From Suilimivivens sp964614185 (GTDB lineage Bacteria; Bacillota; Clostridia; Lachnospirales; Lachnospiraceae), in assembly GCA_964614185.1 (NCBI GenBank), contig CAZTKJ010000001.1, positions 1 to 64,000 of the forward strand: a DNA stretch of 64,000 nucleotides, read 5' to 3'. Positions 15,034 to 24,318 of this stretch are shown in pieces. The position numbers were made by a program, and so were the translations under genes. Below the pieces are notes generated by a model. That model saw only the letters and a list, made by a program, of their open reading frames with translations, did no database searches and was not told where the DNA came from. Position 1 is the stretch's first letter. Each line of letters starts with the position of its first letter.

Positions 15034-18000
15034 TTACTTTTTCACAGTCACATCCAGTTTAAAGGTAGTGCCTGTAGTGTTTTCCATTTGATTTTCACAT
15101 TTGGTTTCAAAGGTAATGGTCTGTTTCTTATTCAGCACTAACGCAGAAGGATTTACCAATTTCAAAGTCATAACCTGTTCATCTTCATCAAACTCAATTC
15201 TGTATGCTTTCTTAACCGCTTCAGAAGTTCCTTTGGCAAAGTCAACACCTTTGATTTTTGCTCCTGTAACGCTGGTCTTACTGATTGCCACATCAACCGT
15301 CTTCGGTCTGTTTTGCCCTGCATACAGGTAAGCAGAAGTGGGCGTGGTCTTAATCTTAGGAAGCGTTTGTTTTGGTTTGATGGTTAAATCACCGGTCTGA
15401 TAAGTCGGCCTGGTCTTTCCCTCCTCACCGGGAACTGCTTTTAAGGTATAAACCAATTTAATCTTATACGTAGCTCCGGATGTCAATACTTCTCCATCCT
15501 TTACAGTTACAATTGCCTGATTTTCTTCCTGCTTGACCTCAAAATGTTTGGATATATTATTTCTGTTTTCATCTTTATAATAATTACCTTTATTATCGGT
15601 CATATTCAGTTCCCAAATAGTTACACTGTCAATATCGCTTACTATGCCTGAAACCTTACCGGTATAAACGATACTGCTATCTGATTCAACCGGATTGATT
15701 GTTCCTTTTGCTGTTACTTTAATGGAAGGAGTTGTCAGATTACCTTTAACTGTAATCTTGAACCGATCAAAAATCATGGTATCACTTCCCACTTGTACTG
15801 CTAGGTTATTGACATAATAATCATAACTGAAATTCTTATAAAATTTTGTATCCCTCAACTTTACTGCCACTGTGCCGTCATCCTTGAAGGATATACTAAA
15901 GTTCCGCTTATTAAGCATATCTGCTGCTTCCGAACTCTTAGTATTCACCGGCGTCAGCTCCATCTGCTGGGCATCAATAGTCCAGTCGCTTCCGGATGGA
16001 AGATTACCCAACGTGTATGTAGTCTTCACTTCTTCTGTTCCCGGTCTTAATGCATTTAAGCTAAAGGAACTGCTCTTGAGTTTAATGGTAGGAGTTTTGC
16101 TGTTTACTACTACTTTAAAGCTTACATATCCCAGTGTAACAGGTTCCTCATCCTCTCCATAAGAAACCATCGGCTTTACCTTAAAGCTATATGTTGTCAA
16201 ACTGATATCCTCTTCAGGAAGTCTTATACCAATAGTATCATCTCCAAAGATCAATCCATCCATTAAGCTTTCTGCGTCTACGATATATTTCTTATTGCCG
16301 GTATATGTCAAAGTATCTTCATCAAATCCTACCAATACCGGATCTGCCTGATTCAGCGTAAGCTTAATGGAACCTTCCTGACTTTTACAGCGCTGATTTA
16401 AAGTTACACTGGAAGCAGATAATTTTACAGTAGGAAGCGTACTGGTGGTACTCAAATTAAAGGTATACTTGAGTGGTTTACTCCATGTAGACATCTGCAC
16501 ATTCATAACCGCTTTTCCTTTAAATGGAGTATCTTGAATTTTCAACTCAATGTAACCATTCTCCGCTGCTGCCGCAATAGCTTCAGTGGTATCTATCTCT
16601 TCAAACAAATCCGGTGTAGTTCCTGATGAAGATTCATCAAAAGATAATCCGTCAGCTATATCCAGATCAGCTAAATCTATGGGGTTCTTTGTCTTCTTAT
16701 CCAGAAGCTGGAGCTGATAGCTTTGTTTACTCCTAAATACACTGGCTGTTGCAGAAGTCATAGACAGTACATAAGTAGGAGCCGTATTACAGGTAGGCAC
16801 TGTAATCTTCTTCTTTATCGGTTCGGTATAACCCTCATAATAAATATATACATATCCGGTAACTACATTTTTCCCGTTAATCTGGGCTAATTCTGATGCA
16901 GTGCTTCTGGTAATTTCACCATTATCATCTATTGTGAAATTAGCAGCAAATTTGTCCGGACTTTCAGAACCCATATCTTTATAATTGGCTTCTGAAACCA
17001 GTTCATATCTTTCCACCGTTACATCCTTCAGGTTTTGAGTTACCTGTACGCTGCCTTGCTCACTTTTATCTGAAGTATGATTATAAAACAGGTTGATTTT
17101 TCCTGTTACTTTTACAGTAGGGTTTAATGCTTTATTTACAACTGTAAGCTCTGGCACCGGAATATAAAAAGTGCCGCCTTCTTCAAACTCTCCTTTAATA
17201 TAGGCTTGTGTTTTGCTCTTATAGGTTACGGATTTGCCTGAAGCCAGCTGGAAACCTTCCGTTGCATAAATACGACATCCTTTTTCCTCATCATATTCAA
17301 TCACAAGTCCTTCGATCTCTTTATTGTAATCGGTAATGTTTCCGGAAGTTGTCTTCTGGCATAACTGTAAAGCTACTTCCTGACTGATTTCTCTGTCATA
17401 TACCGGTACGATATCAATATAAGTACCTGTTTCGGATAAAGTATTTACTGTAATTTTGGTATCTGCCAGTCTGGGAGTTGCATCTATTACACGTATAATA
17501 AAGCTCTCTTCCCTTACCGTCTTGGCTTTATCCTTATTCGTTACGGAAACCGTGATCATGGTTTCCCCTTCCATACCCTTCTTTACATTAACAGTATTGC
17601 TGTTATTGCTGCTCTTAGCGCTTGCCGGAGCTGCAATGCTGCTGTCGATACTCTTCCATTCGGAAGTAACCATCAGATTTCTTGTTTCCTTCTCTTCTGT
17701 TGCTATGACATTTACCTTGAAAGATTGAGCCCCTGAAGCAAGTGCCGCTTTACTATATTCAATTACGGTATATTCCTTTTGGGTTCCATCTGCCAACTGG
17801 ATAGTTTCTTTCTTTTCCCTTCCGCGCCCTAAATTAGAGAAATTCAACTCTATCTTATCAATGAAGGCATCATCCCCTACTGTCAACTTAAAACTGATGC
17901 TTTTCTTGGAATTGCTGCGCAGTGTTGCAGTAATGGTAGTAGTTCCCTTGCCTTTGGCACAAATCAAGCCTGTATCAGAAATGGTTGCCACTGATGTATT

Positions 18001-19884
18001 GCTGCTCTTAAAGTTTACGAGCCATGCACCTATGTCTTTAGAATCATAAACTACCAGCTGGGTTTCCTGACCTGTTTTGTCAATCTTCGCCTCATTGGTT
18101 GTATAATCCACAGTAATGGGACGCTCATTGACCTTGTCCAAACGATATTTCAAACTGCCGGTCACGACCGTTTTAGTTTCATCAAATTCTGCATCAATCA
18201 CTACTTTTCTTGCAGGCATAATAAAACTGAAAGTTTGGGCTGTGCTGGTACAACTGACAAGAGTAAACTCTACAGAAGAATCTCCCGTTGCCCTGATAGT
18301 TCCTGCTCTTAAACTGTATCCGCTCTTAGGTTTAACGGTAATGGTCATTTCTGTGCCTGCTGTCGCCTTAAGTTGATTTGCCGTCATTCCTGCATAGGTA
18401 CTGAATCCCTGAGTAACGGAAATGGCAAAGGTTTCATTCAGACTCTCAAAGGCATAACCCATCTTCTCTGCATACTCCTGTACCAGACCATCATACCCTT
18501 TCATGGTCACTCCGTCTTTAATAGGAAATGCACTTTCTGCAATTTCAAAATCATCAATGGTATTCTTCTGATTAATAGTAACCGTTGTCAGTGAAGAACA
18601 TCTCTCAAAAGCGCTTTCCTTAATTCTCTTAATTCCTGATGAAATATTAATTTCCTTAAGGGATGTGCATCCGCTGAATGCAGACATCTCAATTACTTCT
18701 ACAGTATCGGGCATAGTAATATCTGTCAGCTTTTTACAATCCATAAACATCTTATTGGAAATATCCGTAAGGTTTGCAGGAAGTACTATTTTATACAGAT
18801 TGCTGCACTGGTAGAAAGCGCCTGCTCCAATGCTGATTTCATGGCTTCCGTTTTTATTTACTTCATAGAGGCTGAGGGTATCAAAGTCACATCCTGCAAA
18901 TGCATAATTGCCAATTTCCACAAGCTCGCTGCTCCAACCGATTCCGCCGTCTCTTAAAGCTTTGCAATGTTGGAAAGCACGAGTTCCGATTACTTTTACA
19001 TTAGTCAGTGTTACTCTCTGAAGCTGGGAACAATTGTCAAATGCACTGTCCTTTATGGTTTCCAAAGATGCAGGGGCAACAAAATCTGTCAGATTTGTAT
19101 TCTGGAAAGCTTCCTTTCCTACAGAAACAATCTGTCCCTTAAATGAAATAGATTTCAAGGAAGAATTTTTAAAAGTACAGTCTTTGATCTCTGTTACCTT
19201 TTCGGGAATCTCAATCTCTGTCAGAGCACTGTCTTCAAAGGCGCCGGCTTCAATGGTGGTCAACTGGCTTCCCTCATCAAATTTAATAATATTTACTTTA
19301 CCATTGCCGCTGAATATATCTTTAGGAATAATCTTAGCATCTGCCGGAATCCATACGGTAGATAATGTAATTGTTTGTCCTTCTTTGATCTTTAAACGGC
19401 CTTCTGCATCTACATCGAAACAACTGCTTGCTCCTACAAGCTCCATATCCTCTCTGCCAATGATCATTTCATCCTCTGGCAATATTTCAGGAGACGGCGT
19501 CATTTCAGGTGTTGGCGTTTCCACCTCCTCAGGCATTTCTGAAGGTGTGGCCTCCGGGTCCTGCGTTGCTTCCGGCGTAACGGACGGTGTTTCAGTCTCT
19601 TCCGGCGTGCTGCTTACCTCTGGTGTATTTTCCGGAACTGCCGATTCATCCGGTGTCTGAGCAGGCGTCTCTTCTGGAGCTGCGCTCTCTTCCGGTTCTA
19701 TCGATGCAGATGGAGTTTCACTTTCTTCCGGCATACTTGTCTCTTCCGGCGAAGGTGTTTCCACCACCAGTTCTAATTCTGTGTTTTCCGCATCCGGCGC
19801 TGCCATGACGCCCATGCCAAAAGATTCTGATGAAAAAATCATTGCTGCACATAAAACTGCTGCCAGTACTCTTTTTGCTTTCAC
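15034..19884 (-). CDS. BspA-like leucine-rich-repeat surface protein with Ig-like domains
   Basis: 1616 aa. Signal peptide (VLAAVLCAAMIFSS, cleavage near GVMAAP), then a Glu/Pro/Thr/Ser linker over ~30-140. About ten LRR_5/BspA-type repeats follow over ~155-460, for example IEAGAF, IKDSAFDNCSQL, IGAGAFYQCSNL, IEMSAFSGCTSL and IKESAFERCSSL. Next comes a stretch over ~495-560 with a pattern seen in Gram-positive surface proteins (MTITVKPKSGYSLRAGTI). Bacterial Ig-like (BIG2-type) domains follow, the clearest at ~620-660 (TSVATISDTGLICAKGKGT). The remaining ~900 residues are repetitive beta-rich Ig-like modules. There is no LPXTG, SLH or membrane anchor, so it is secreted or held non-covalently. 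BspA-like proteins bind host matrix or other bacteria, and an adhesin role is inferred. The start is GTG 19882-19884 with AGGAGG seven bases upstream. Confidence 0.92.
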   Translation of the reverse strand: MKAKRVLAAVLCAAMIFSSESFGMGVMAAPDAENTELELVVETPSPEETSMPEESETPSASIEPEESAAPEETPAQTPDESAVPENTPEVSSTPEETETPSVTPEATQDPEATPSEMPEEVETPTPEMTPSPEILPEDEMIIGREDMELVGASSCFDVDAEGRLKIKEGQTITLSTVWIPADAKIIPKDIFSGNGKVNIIKFDEGSQLTTIEAGAFEDSALTEIEIPEKVTEIKDCTFKNSSLKSISFKGQIVSVGKEAFQNTNLTDFVAPASLETIKDSAFDNCSQLQRVTLTNVKVIGTRAFQHCKALRDGGIGWSSELVEIGNYAFAGCDFDTLSLYEVNKNGSHEISIGAGAFYQCSNLYKIVLPANLTDISNKMFMDCKKLTDITMPDTVEVIEMSAFSGCTSLKEINISSGIKRIKESAFERCSSLTTVTINQKNTIDDFEIAESAFPIKDGVTMKGYDGLVQEYAEKMGYAFESLNETFAISVTQGFSTYAGMTANQLKATAGTEMTITVKPKSGYSLRAGTIRATGDSSVEFTLVSCTSTAQTFSFIMPARKVVIDAEFDETKTVVTGSLKYRLDKVNERPITVDYTTNEAKIDKTGQETQLVVYDSKDIGAWLVNFKSSNTSVATISDTGLICAKGKGTTTITATLRSNSKKSISFKLTVGDDAFIDKIELNFSNLGRGREKKETIQLADGTQKEYTVIEYSKAALASGAQSFKVNVIATEEKETRNLMVTSEWKSIDSSIAAPASAKSSNNSNTVNVKKGMEGETMITVSVTNKDKAKTVREESFIIRVIDATPRLADTKITVNTLSETGTYIDIVPVYDREISQEVALQLCQKTTSGNITDYNKEIEGLVIEYDEEKGCRIYATEGFQLASGKSVTYKSKTQAYIKGEFEEGGTFYIPVPELTVVNKALNPTVKVTGKINLFYNHTSDKSEQGSVQVTQNLKDVTVERYELVSEANYKDMGSESPDKFAANFTIDDNGEITRSTASELAQINGKNVVTGYVYIYYEGYTEPIKKKITVPTCNTAPTYVLSMTSATASVFRSKQSYQLQLLDKKTKNPIDLADLDIADGLSFDESSSGTTPDLFEEIDTTEAIAAAAENGYIELKIQDTPFKGKAVMNVQMSTWSKPLKYTFNLSTTSTLPTVKLSASSVTLNQRCKSQEGSIKLTLNQADPVLVGFDEDTLTYTGNKKYIVDAESLMDGLIFGDDTIGIRLPEEDISLTTYSFKVKPMVSYGEDEEPVTLGYVSFKVVVNSKTPTIKLKSSSFSLNALRPGTEEVKTTYTLGNLPSGSDWTIDAQQMELTPVNTKSSEAADMLNKRNFSISFKDDGTVAVKLRDTKFYKNFSYDYYVNNLAVQVGSDTMIFDRFKITVKGNLTTPSIKVTAKGTINPVESDSSIVYTGKVSGIVSDIDSVTIWELNMTDNKGNYYKDENRNNISKHFEVKQEENQAIVTVKDGEVLTSGATYKIKLVYTLKAVPGEEGKTRPTYQTGDLTIKPKQTLPKIKTTPTSAYLYAGQNRPKTVDVAISKTSVTGAKIKGVDFAKGTSEAVKKAYRIEFDEDEQVMTLKLVNPSALVLNKKQTITFETKCENQMENTTGTTFKLDVTVKK

Positions 19885-19945
19885 AAATCTTCCTCCTAAT
19901 TTTCTACTATCTCTATGTATGATCCAAATGATTCACTTATTCTAA

Positions 19946-19974
19946 ATCTTATCATTTCAGTTTACTTTTTGCAA
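19946..19974 (-). promoter_or_regulatory. Weak candidate promoter for the LRR protein gene
   Basis: TTGCAA (19969-19974) and TAAGAT (19946-19951) are 17 bases apart on the minus strand, each 4 of 6 to consensus, in the gap between the polysaccharide cluster terminator and the GTG at 19884. Confidence 0.35.
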
Positions 19975-20015
19975 CAAAATATGGTGGAAATCATGACGAT
20001 TCCCACCATATTTTG
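19975..20015 (-). terminator. Terminator ending the polysaccharide gene cluster
   Basis: CAAAATATGGTGG (from 19975) pairs with CCACCATATTTTG (to 20015), 14 of 15 positions, around a short loop with a further AATC/GATT pair. It comes directly after the ancestral stop codon (20022-20024) of the broken acyltransferase gene, the last in the cluster. The stem itself ends in TTTTG, giving a modest T tail. Confidence 0.75.
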
Positions 20016-20021
20016 TGATTT

Positions 20022-21051
20022 TTAAGATTTTTTTAAGATTGTTTGTATACAATGGTCATATGCTTTCTTTTCAATCGGCATTAATACATAAGTAATAAAC
20101 ACAATCAAGATACTTCCATAAACAATTGCCGCTATTGCACCATTTATTTCAATGGTAAATCATATGCCAGCCAATGCATTCATAATATGCTTTGCAATTG
20201 CCTCATTCCCGCACAGCCAAAGGGGTTGTGTTCCTATATAGCTTAATTTTTTGCTTCCTGTAAGTGTTTTGGCCACTATGATATTTCCTGTAATAATAAG
20301 CATAGCACGAATTATTGGATAAAATAGTCCTCCCAGTAATGGAACAAGCGCAAACAGTTCACCCAAAAAATCCTTTTTCATATATACTGTATAACTATAA
20401 GCAAACACTGTTCCTATTCCGAAAAATTCCGCCCACTTTATCCACCAAGCTTGACCTTCCGTGCGGTCCTCAAACAAGGCCTCTTTTGCTATATATCCTG
20501 TTGTATAGTAAATCAGATAATAACATGCAGAATCTACATTAAAAAACCACGATGGCGTTATATCAGGTCTATTGGGAAGCAGCATAACAGCTGTCAAATA
20601 AAATAATAATGATGCAAGAAATAAAAGTGATTTTCTTTTTAAGACTCTTCGCAAAAGATCAAATAAAACTGCCACACAAAACAAGCAGAAAAAAAACCAC
20701 AAGGATGCCGCTGGCATTTGATTTCTGATTCCCCATATAAATTGCTTAACATATTTAATATAAGTGATAAAATCTGCTTCACCCAAAAATACCAGAACAA
20801 TCATATTGATAATAATCAGGAAAAGATACGGCAGCAGAATCTGATATGCTTTCTTCTTTATTGTTTCCCATAGACTTAAATCTTTCATTCTGTCTGCAAA
20901 GAGTCCGGAAGCAAAGAAAAACAACGGTACATGATAATAAAATACAAAAATCGTGGAGATTTCCTGTGTCATTGCCCAAGTGACCACAAAAAATAGCCAA
21001 TATCCCCAGAAATTTCAATACATCTACCCATTCAATTCTATCCTTATTCAT
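20022..21051 (-). pseudogene. Acyltransferase family 3 (O-acetyltransferase) pseudogene
   Basis: Integral membrane acyltransferase of the OafA/WecH type, which O-acetylates sugars. The reading frame starts at ATG 21051 behind GGGGAG and has the family start (IEWVDVLKFLGILAIFCGHLG, with the conserved His). It shifts frame in a T5 run at 20946-20950. Removing one T restores DFVFYYHVPLFFFASGLF. A second lesion is an in-frame TGA at 20160-20162, after which the same frame stays open for 45 codons (FTIEINGAIAAIVYGS...YVLMPIEKK) to TAA at 20022-20024, supplying the last membrane helix. Repaired, the protein is about 342 aa, the normal family length. Two independent lesions argue for a dead gene over a single sequencing error. 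It is the promoter-distal end of the cluster and overlaps the GtrA gene by 8 bases. Confidence 0.85.
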
Positions 21052-21463
21052 TTTCTCTCCCCAAAGACTCATTTTTAAAAACAAACAATTTCCCTAAAAC
21101 ATAATTTAAGGCTGTTGTAATGACTATCATAATCATCTTGCCAATTTTGTCATCCACACTGCATACCTCTGTCAACACGATCAGCCCCAGGAAATCTACT
21201 ACTCCTGTAAATCCTCTTCCCAAAACATATCTGATTATTTCCTTTATCTGCTCTCTGCTGTTTGTTTTTGTTCTGAATACAAATTTTTTATTCGTGCAGT
21301 ATGCAAAAACTTTTGTAAAAATAATACTGATTATGTTAGCAATCTGATATGGCATTATTACTTTCAGCAATAAATAACTGAAATAGTTTGCTGCTACTGT
21401 CATAACGCCCCAGAATATATATCTGCCTAGCTCTGATTTTACTGCAAAATTTTTTATTCTCAT
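21044..21463 (-). CDS. GtrA-family membrane protein
   Basis: 139 aa, four predicted membrane helices, with the family features RYIFWGVMTVAANY, a Cys-Thr-Asn-Lys-Lys-Phe-Val-Phe motif (CTNKKFVF) after helix 2, and a matching KLFVFK near the end. GtrA proteins are thought to move polyprenyl-phosphate sugars across the membrane for glycosylation on the outside, together with a GT2 synthase and a GT-C transferase. Both kinds of partner are in this cluster (24318-25268, 25295-27040). The start overlaps the upstream stop as ATGA, and its own end overlaps the acyltransferase start. Confidence 0.9.
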   Translation of the reverse strand: MRIKNFAVKSELGRYIFWGVMTVAANYFSYLLLKVIMPYQIANIISIIFTKVFAYCTNKKFVFRTKTNSREQIKEIIRYVLGRGFTGVVDFLGLIVLTEVCSVDDKIGKMIMIVITTALNYVLGKLFVFKNESLGRENE

Positions 21464-22713
21464 TTCACTAATTCATTTCCTTTTAATCTGCTGCTGAGTT
21501 TTGTCATAAGTCGAAAAGGAAGAATACGTACTGCTATCTTTCCGGGAGGTGTTTTAAAAAATGTTAATATTACATACATCATAAGACCTTTTATTCTTAT
21601 TTTGACATTTTGCTTTGGAAATGCAATTCCATATTCCGGAAATGACCTCATAAACTTTTTTCTAATGCCAATCTGCTTTTTCTTATAGGAAATTACCTGA
21701 TTTTGTGTACGAAGGATTTCATCAATATCCGCTTTTTCACAAAACAGTGTTCCTTCATGAACAGACTGCTCTAACAACTCTCTGCCTTGATTCGTTCTTA
21801 CGATGACCCGCGACCATCCCTGTCCTTTATTCCACGCATCTCCTACGGCAATATCTGCAAATTCTCCACTGTAGTCATAACACTTCCAACATCTCTTGGG
21901 TGAAAAAATCAAGTTCAAAAAAGTATATCCATGCTTATTTACAAAGAAGCTTTTCCCACTACTGTCTTCTATATAAAATCCGGTTCCTTTACCAAGTTTC
22001 TTACGATATTGGAGCTTCGTAACTGCTTCCTTCCTTATTCTGCCTTTGGAAATCAAATAGTCTGTTGCCGCCGGTTCCATATTAAATCCACAGAATACCG
22101 AAATCAGGACTTCTACTTTCTTCTTAAGCTCAGCATCAGCTTCTATAGCCTTCCTCATTCCCTGAACCTGACATGGCAGGCCCACAAAAGCAATTCTTTC
22201 TTCCTGCTGCTTAATTTCCTTTACTATTCTGTTTACCGGTATAATCATATATTTCGACTGTGCAGCTTCTAGAATCTCTTCTCTGGTAGTGGCAATATGC
22301 GTTTCAAACTCATAGGGTATATTATCTTTAGACCGGGTAACTACCGCTCCCCCTATCTGATGACGTTCCAGCATGTCTATAAGGAGTTGTGTAACTGCTC
22401 CGCCGGATGCTGCCTCATGTCTGATACTGCTGTCTTGGGCATGCACATTGAAAACATCCTGATACATACCGAAAACATCATTTGAATCATATTCTTTTCC
22501 GTATACTTTTTGCGACCACTCTTGCCATGAAAAATTTCTACCGGGACAAACCTTGCTGCACATGCCGCAGGCAATACATTTTCCCTTTTTATCTATGACT
22601 GTTTCTTTTTCAAATTCAAGTGTTTCTGTAGGGCATACTCCTATACAGGTACCACATTTAACACATAAGTCACAGGCAATAACTTCTTTTTCCAGTTCTC
22701 GAAACCCTTTCAT
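21460..22713 (-). CDS. Iron-sulfur protein of the coenzyme F420 hydrogenase/dehydrogenase beta-subunit family
   Basis: 417 aa. Two 4Fe-4S motifs stand at the N-terminus (CDLCVKCGTCIGVCP and CIACGMCSKVCPG). The FrhB-like N- and C-terminal domains follow, with further cysteines (LPCQVQGMRKA, FCGFN, CWKCYDYSGEFADIAVGDAW). Proteins of this family in polysaccharide loci are presumed flavin/Fe-S oxidoreductases acting on a sugar or lipid carrier; the reaction is unknown. F420 itself is unlikely in this kind of organism. It overlaps gtrA by 4 bases and follows the alpha/alpha-barrel protein by 6 bases, so the three are co-translated neighbours. Confidence 0.85.
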   Translation of the reverse strand: MKGFRELEKEVIACDLCVKCGTCIGVCPTETLEFEKETVIDKKGKCIACGMCSKVCPGRNFSWQEWSQKVYGKEYDSNDVFGMYQDVFNVHAQDSSIRHEAASGGAVTQLLIDMLERHQIGGAVVTRSKDNIPYEFETHIATTREEILEAAQSKYMIIPVNRIVKEIKQQEERIAFVGLPCQVQGMRKAIEADAELKKKVEVLISVFCGFNMEPAATDYLISKGRIRKEAVTKLQYRKKLGKGTGFYIEDSSGKSFFVNKHGYTFLNLIFSPKRCWKCYDYSGEFADIAVGDAWNKGQGWSRVIVRTNQGRELLEQSVHEGTLFCEKADIDEILRTQNQVISYKKKQIGIRKKFMRSFPEYGIAFPKQNVKIRIKGLMMYVILTFFKTPPGKIAVRILPFRLMTKLSSRLKGNELVK

Positions 22714-22719
22714 CTCTGC

Positions 22720-24318
22720 TTATTCCTGCTCCACTTCTTCTTTCCACTCTCCAGTGTCATAATGAAATATTCTCTTTATACGAATCTTCTGGACATTGCC
22801 ATAGTTTCTTCTGCTGTGATTTCCTATATCTGTCAATGCAAAAAATTTTCCGGATGCAACATGACGCAGTGAAAAACTATCCGCACTTTCCAAATGGATT
22901 ATCACGGGACTTGAAATCGTATCCTTTATGATCATTTTGTTTTCATCTAAGAATATTACACGCTCAAAGTGAATATCTGACTGTCTATTTACCAAAATAA
23001 TCTGATTCTTCAAAAAACCAATAATTTTATTCCCTACTAGTGCAGAAATGACACGAAGGCCCAAATGCATTACAGGCGTAGACACCTTTTGTTTTACTAC
23101 ATTCATATTTCCGGAAATTCTCATTTTGTTCTGCAAATATTCTATGTGGTAATCGTCTTTCTGCCAGTTAGTGGCTGCTACTTTTCCCTCTGCCAGCTTT
23201 ACCCGGTAGCCATAATCTTCAAAGCTTGCCTGTCCATTCTGAAAAACACGGCAGACTCCTCCCTTTGCCCCGCTTATAATAATATATCTGTCTTTTTCAG
23301 TACAGGTCAGGAGACCTGCTTCCGGGAAAAATTTTCTTTGTTGATATTGAAAAGGAAGTAACTCCCCCTGCTTCTTTTTTTCTGCAGGTCTTTTTTCAAT
23401 TGCCCGCAGAAAAGAATGCAGCAAATAATGAGAAAAATACCTGTCATCTACCGCATCCAGGAAATAAAACGGTTTTGTCGTATCTCCATACAAAAGCTCA
23501 AGCATGGCTGTAGCAATCCGGCTGCCCATAAGTTCTGTAATCTGCAGTCCTCCGGGAAGGAAATAAATGGTATTTCTGGATGCATATTCTCCCCCTGCCG
23601 TTCCATCAGGATGGACAAAATATTGCAAAAAGGAAACTGTTCTGTTTAAAGGTTCTATCACCCTTTCATCTCTGCTCATCCAGTAATATTCTGCCAGCAT
23701 ATCCAGGGAAACGCTTAAATAACCAATATCCGCTCCTCCATATTCAGAAAACCATCCTTCTGTTGACTGAAGCTTTAAAATTCTGTCTAATTTTTTATTT
23801 AATCCCTCTAATATCCATTCCTCCTGCAGAATTGTATATGCAGAATATAATGCCGTAATAGAAGCCAGTTCCTGGTTGTATGCCTTGGGTTCTATATGTT
23901 TCGTCAAATATTTTGCCGTTTTTTCAAACGCCTTCAATATCCCTGTATCCTGCATGGAAAGGCGTTTATACACCTCGCACATAGCGTACAGAGAAAAAGC
24001 AGTAGGAGGAAATCCATGTTCATTTGGATAATATTCATTAAAACTTCCGTCCTGCAGTTGAATCTTCTTCCAGTAATGCACTGTTGCCTCAGCCCATTCT
24101 CTTACCTCTTCCTGCTGATAAAATGCATTTCCCTCAAAATCAACTCCATATAAAAGAGCCAGTGTCAATCCGGTCTGCTGTAAAATGGCAGATGAAAAAT
24201 CCCGCACTTTTAAATGCCAGTGATTTCTGTCACAATCTCCATAATTCAATGAGTCCTTGTCTCTGTCTACCTGTGTCAGCACCTTTGGCGCCATTCTTAT
24301 TACATAATCCGTAAACAT
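22720..24318 (-). CDS. Alpha/alpha-toroid protein of a polysaccharide cluster, probable lyase- or epimerase-like
   Basis: 532 aa, soluble, no signal peptide. The first ~330 residues are a repeated-helix pattern with W/Y-rich turns (DRNHWHLKVRDFSSAIL, LQDGSFNEYYPNEHGFPPTAFSL, STEGWFSEYGGADIGYLS, HPDGTAGGEYASRNT) as in alpha/alpha-toroid enzymes such as heparinase-like lyases and C5-epimerases. The last ~200 residues are beta-rich, as in heparinase II/III. I cannot name catalytic residues with certainty. Lack of an export signal suggests action on a lipid-linked intermediate inside the cell. Its start overlaps the GT2 stop (TGATG), and the Fe-S gene follows 6 bases on, suggesting a joint step. 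Confidence 0.6.
   Translation of the reverse strand: MFTDYVIRMAPKVLTQVDRDKDSLNYGDCDRNHWHLKVRDFSSAILQQTGLTLALLYGVDFEGNAFYQQEEVREWAEATVHYWKKIQLQDGSFNEYYPNEHGFPPTAFSLYAMCEVYKRLSMQDTGILKAFEKTAKYLTKHIEPKAYNQELASITALYSAYTILQEEWILEGLNKKLDRILKLQSTEGWFSEYGGADIGYLSVSLDMLAEYYWMSRDERVIEPLNRTVSFLQYFVHPDGTAGGEYASRNTIYFLPGGLQITELMGSRIATAMLELLYGDTTKPFYFLDAVDDRYFSHYLLHSFLRAIEKRPAEKKKQGELLPFQYQQRKFFPEAGLLTCTEKDRYIIISGAKGGVCRVFQNGQASFEDYGYRVKLAEGKVAATNWQKDDYHIEYLQNKMRISGNMNVVKQKVSTPVMHLGLRVISALVGNKIIGFLKNQIILVNRQSDIHFERVIFLDENKMIIKDTISSPVIIHLESADSFSLRHVASGKFFALTDIGNHSRRNYGNVQKIRIKRIFHYDTGEWKEEVEQE

Noticed and set aside
20160..20162. Selenocysteine recoding of the in-frame TGA in the acyltransferase
   Set aside because: The gene already has a frameshift, the family has no selenocysteine at this membrane position, and no suitable stem-loop follows. 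A Trp-to-stop mutation is simpler.
21460..22713. True F420-reducing hydrogenase subunit
   Set aside because: No hydrogenase or F420 biosynthesis genes are near, and the family is common in polysaccharide loci with other roles.
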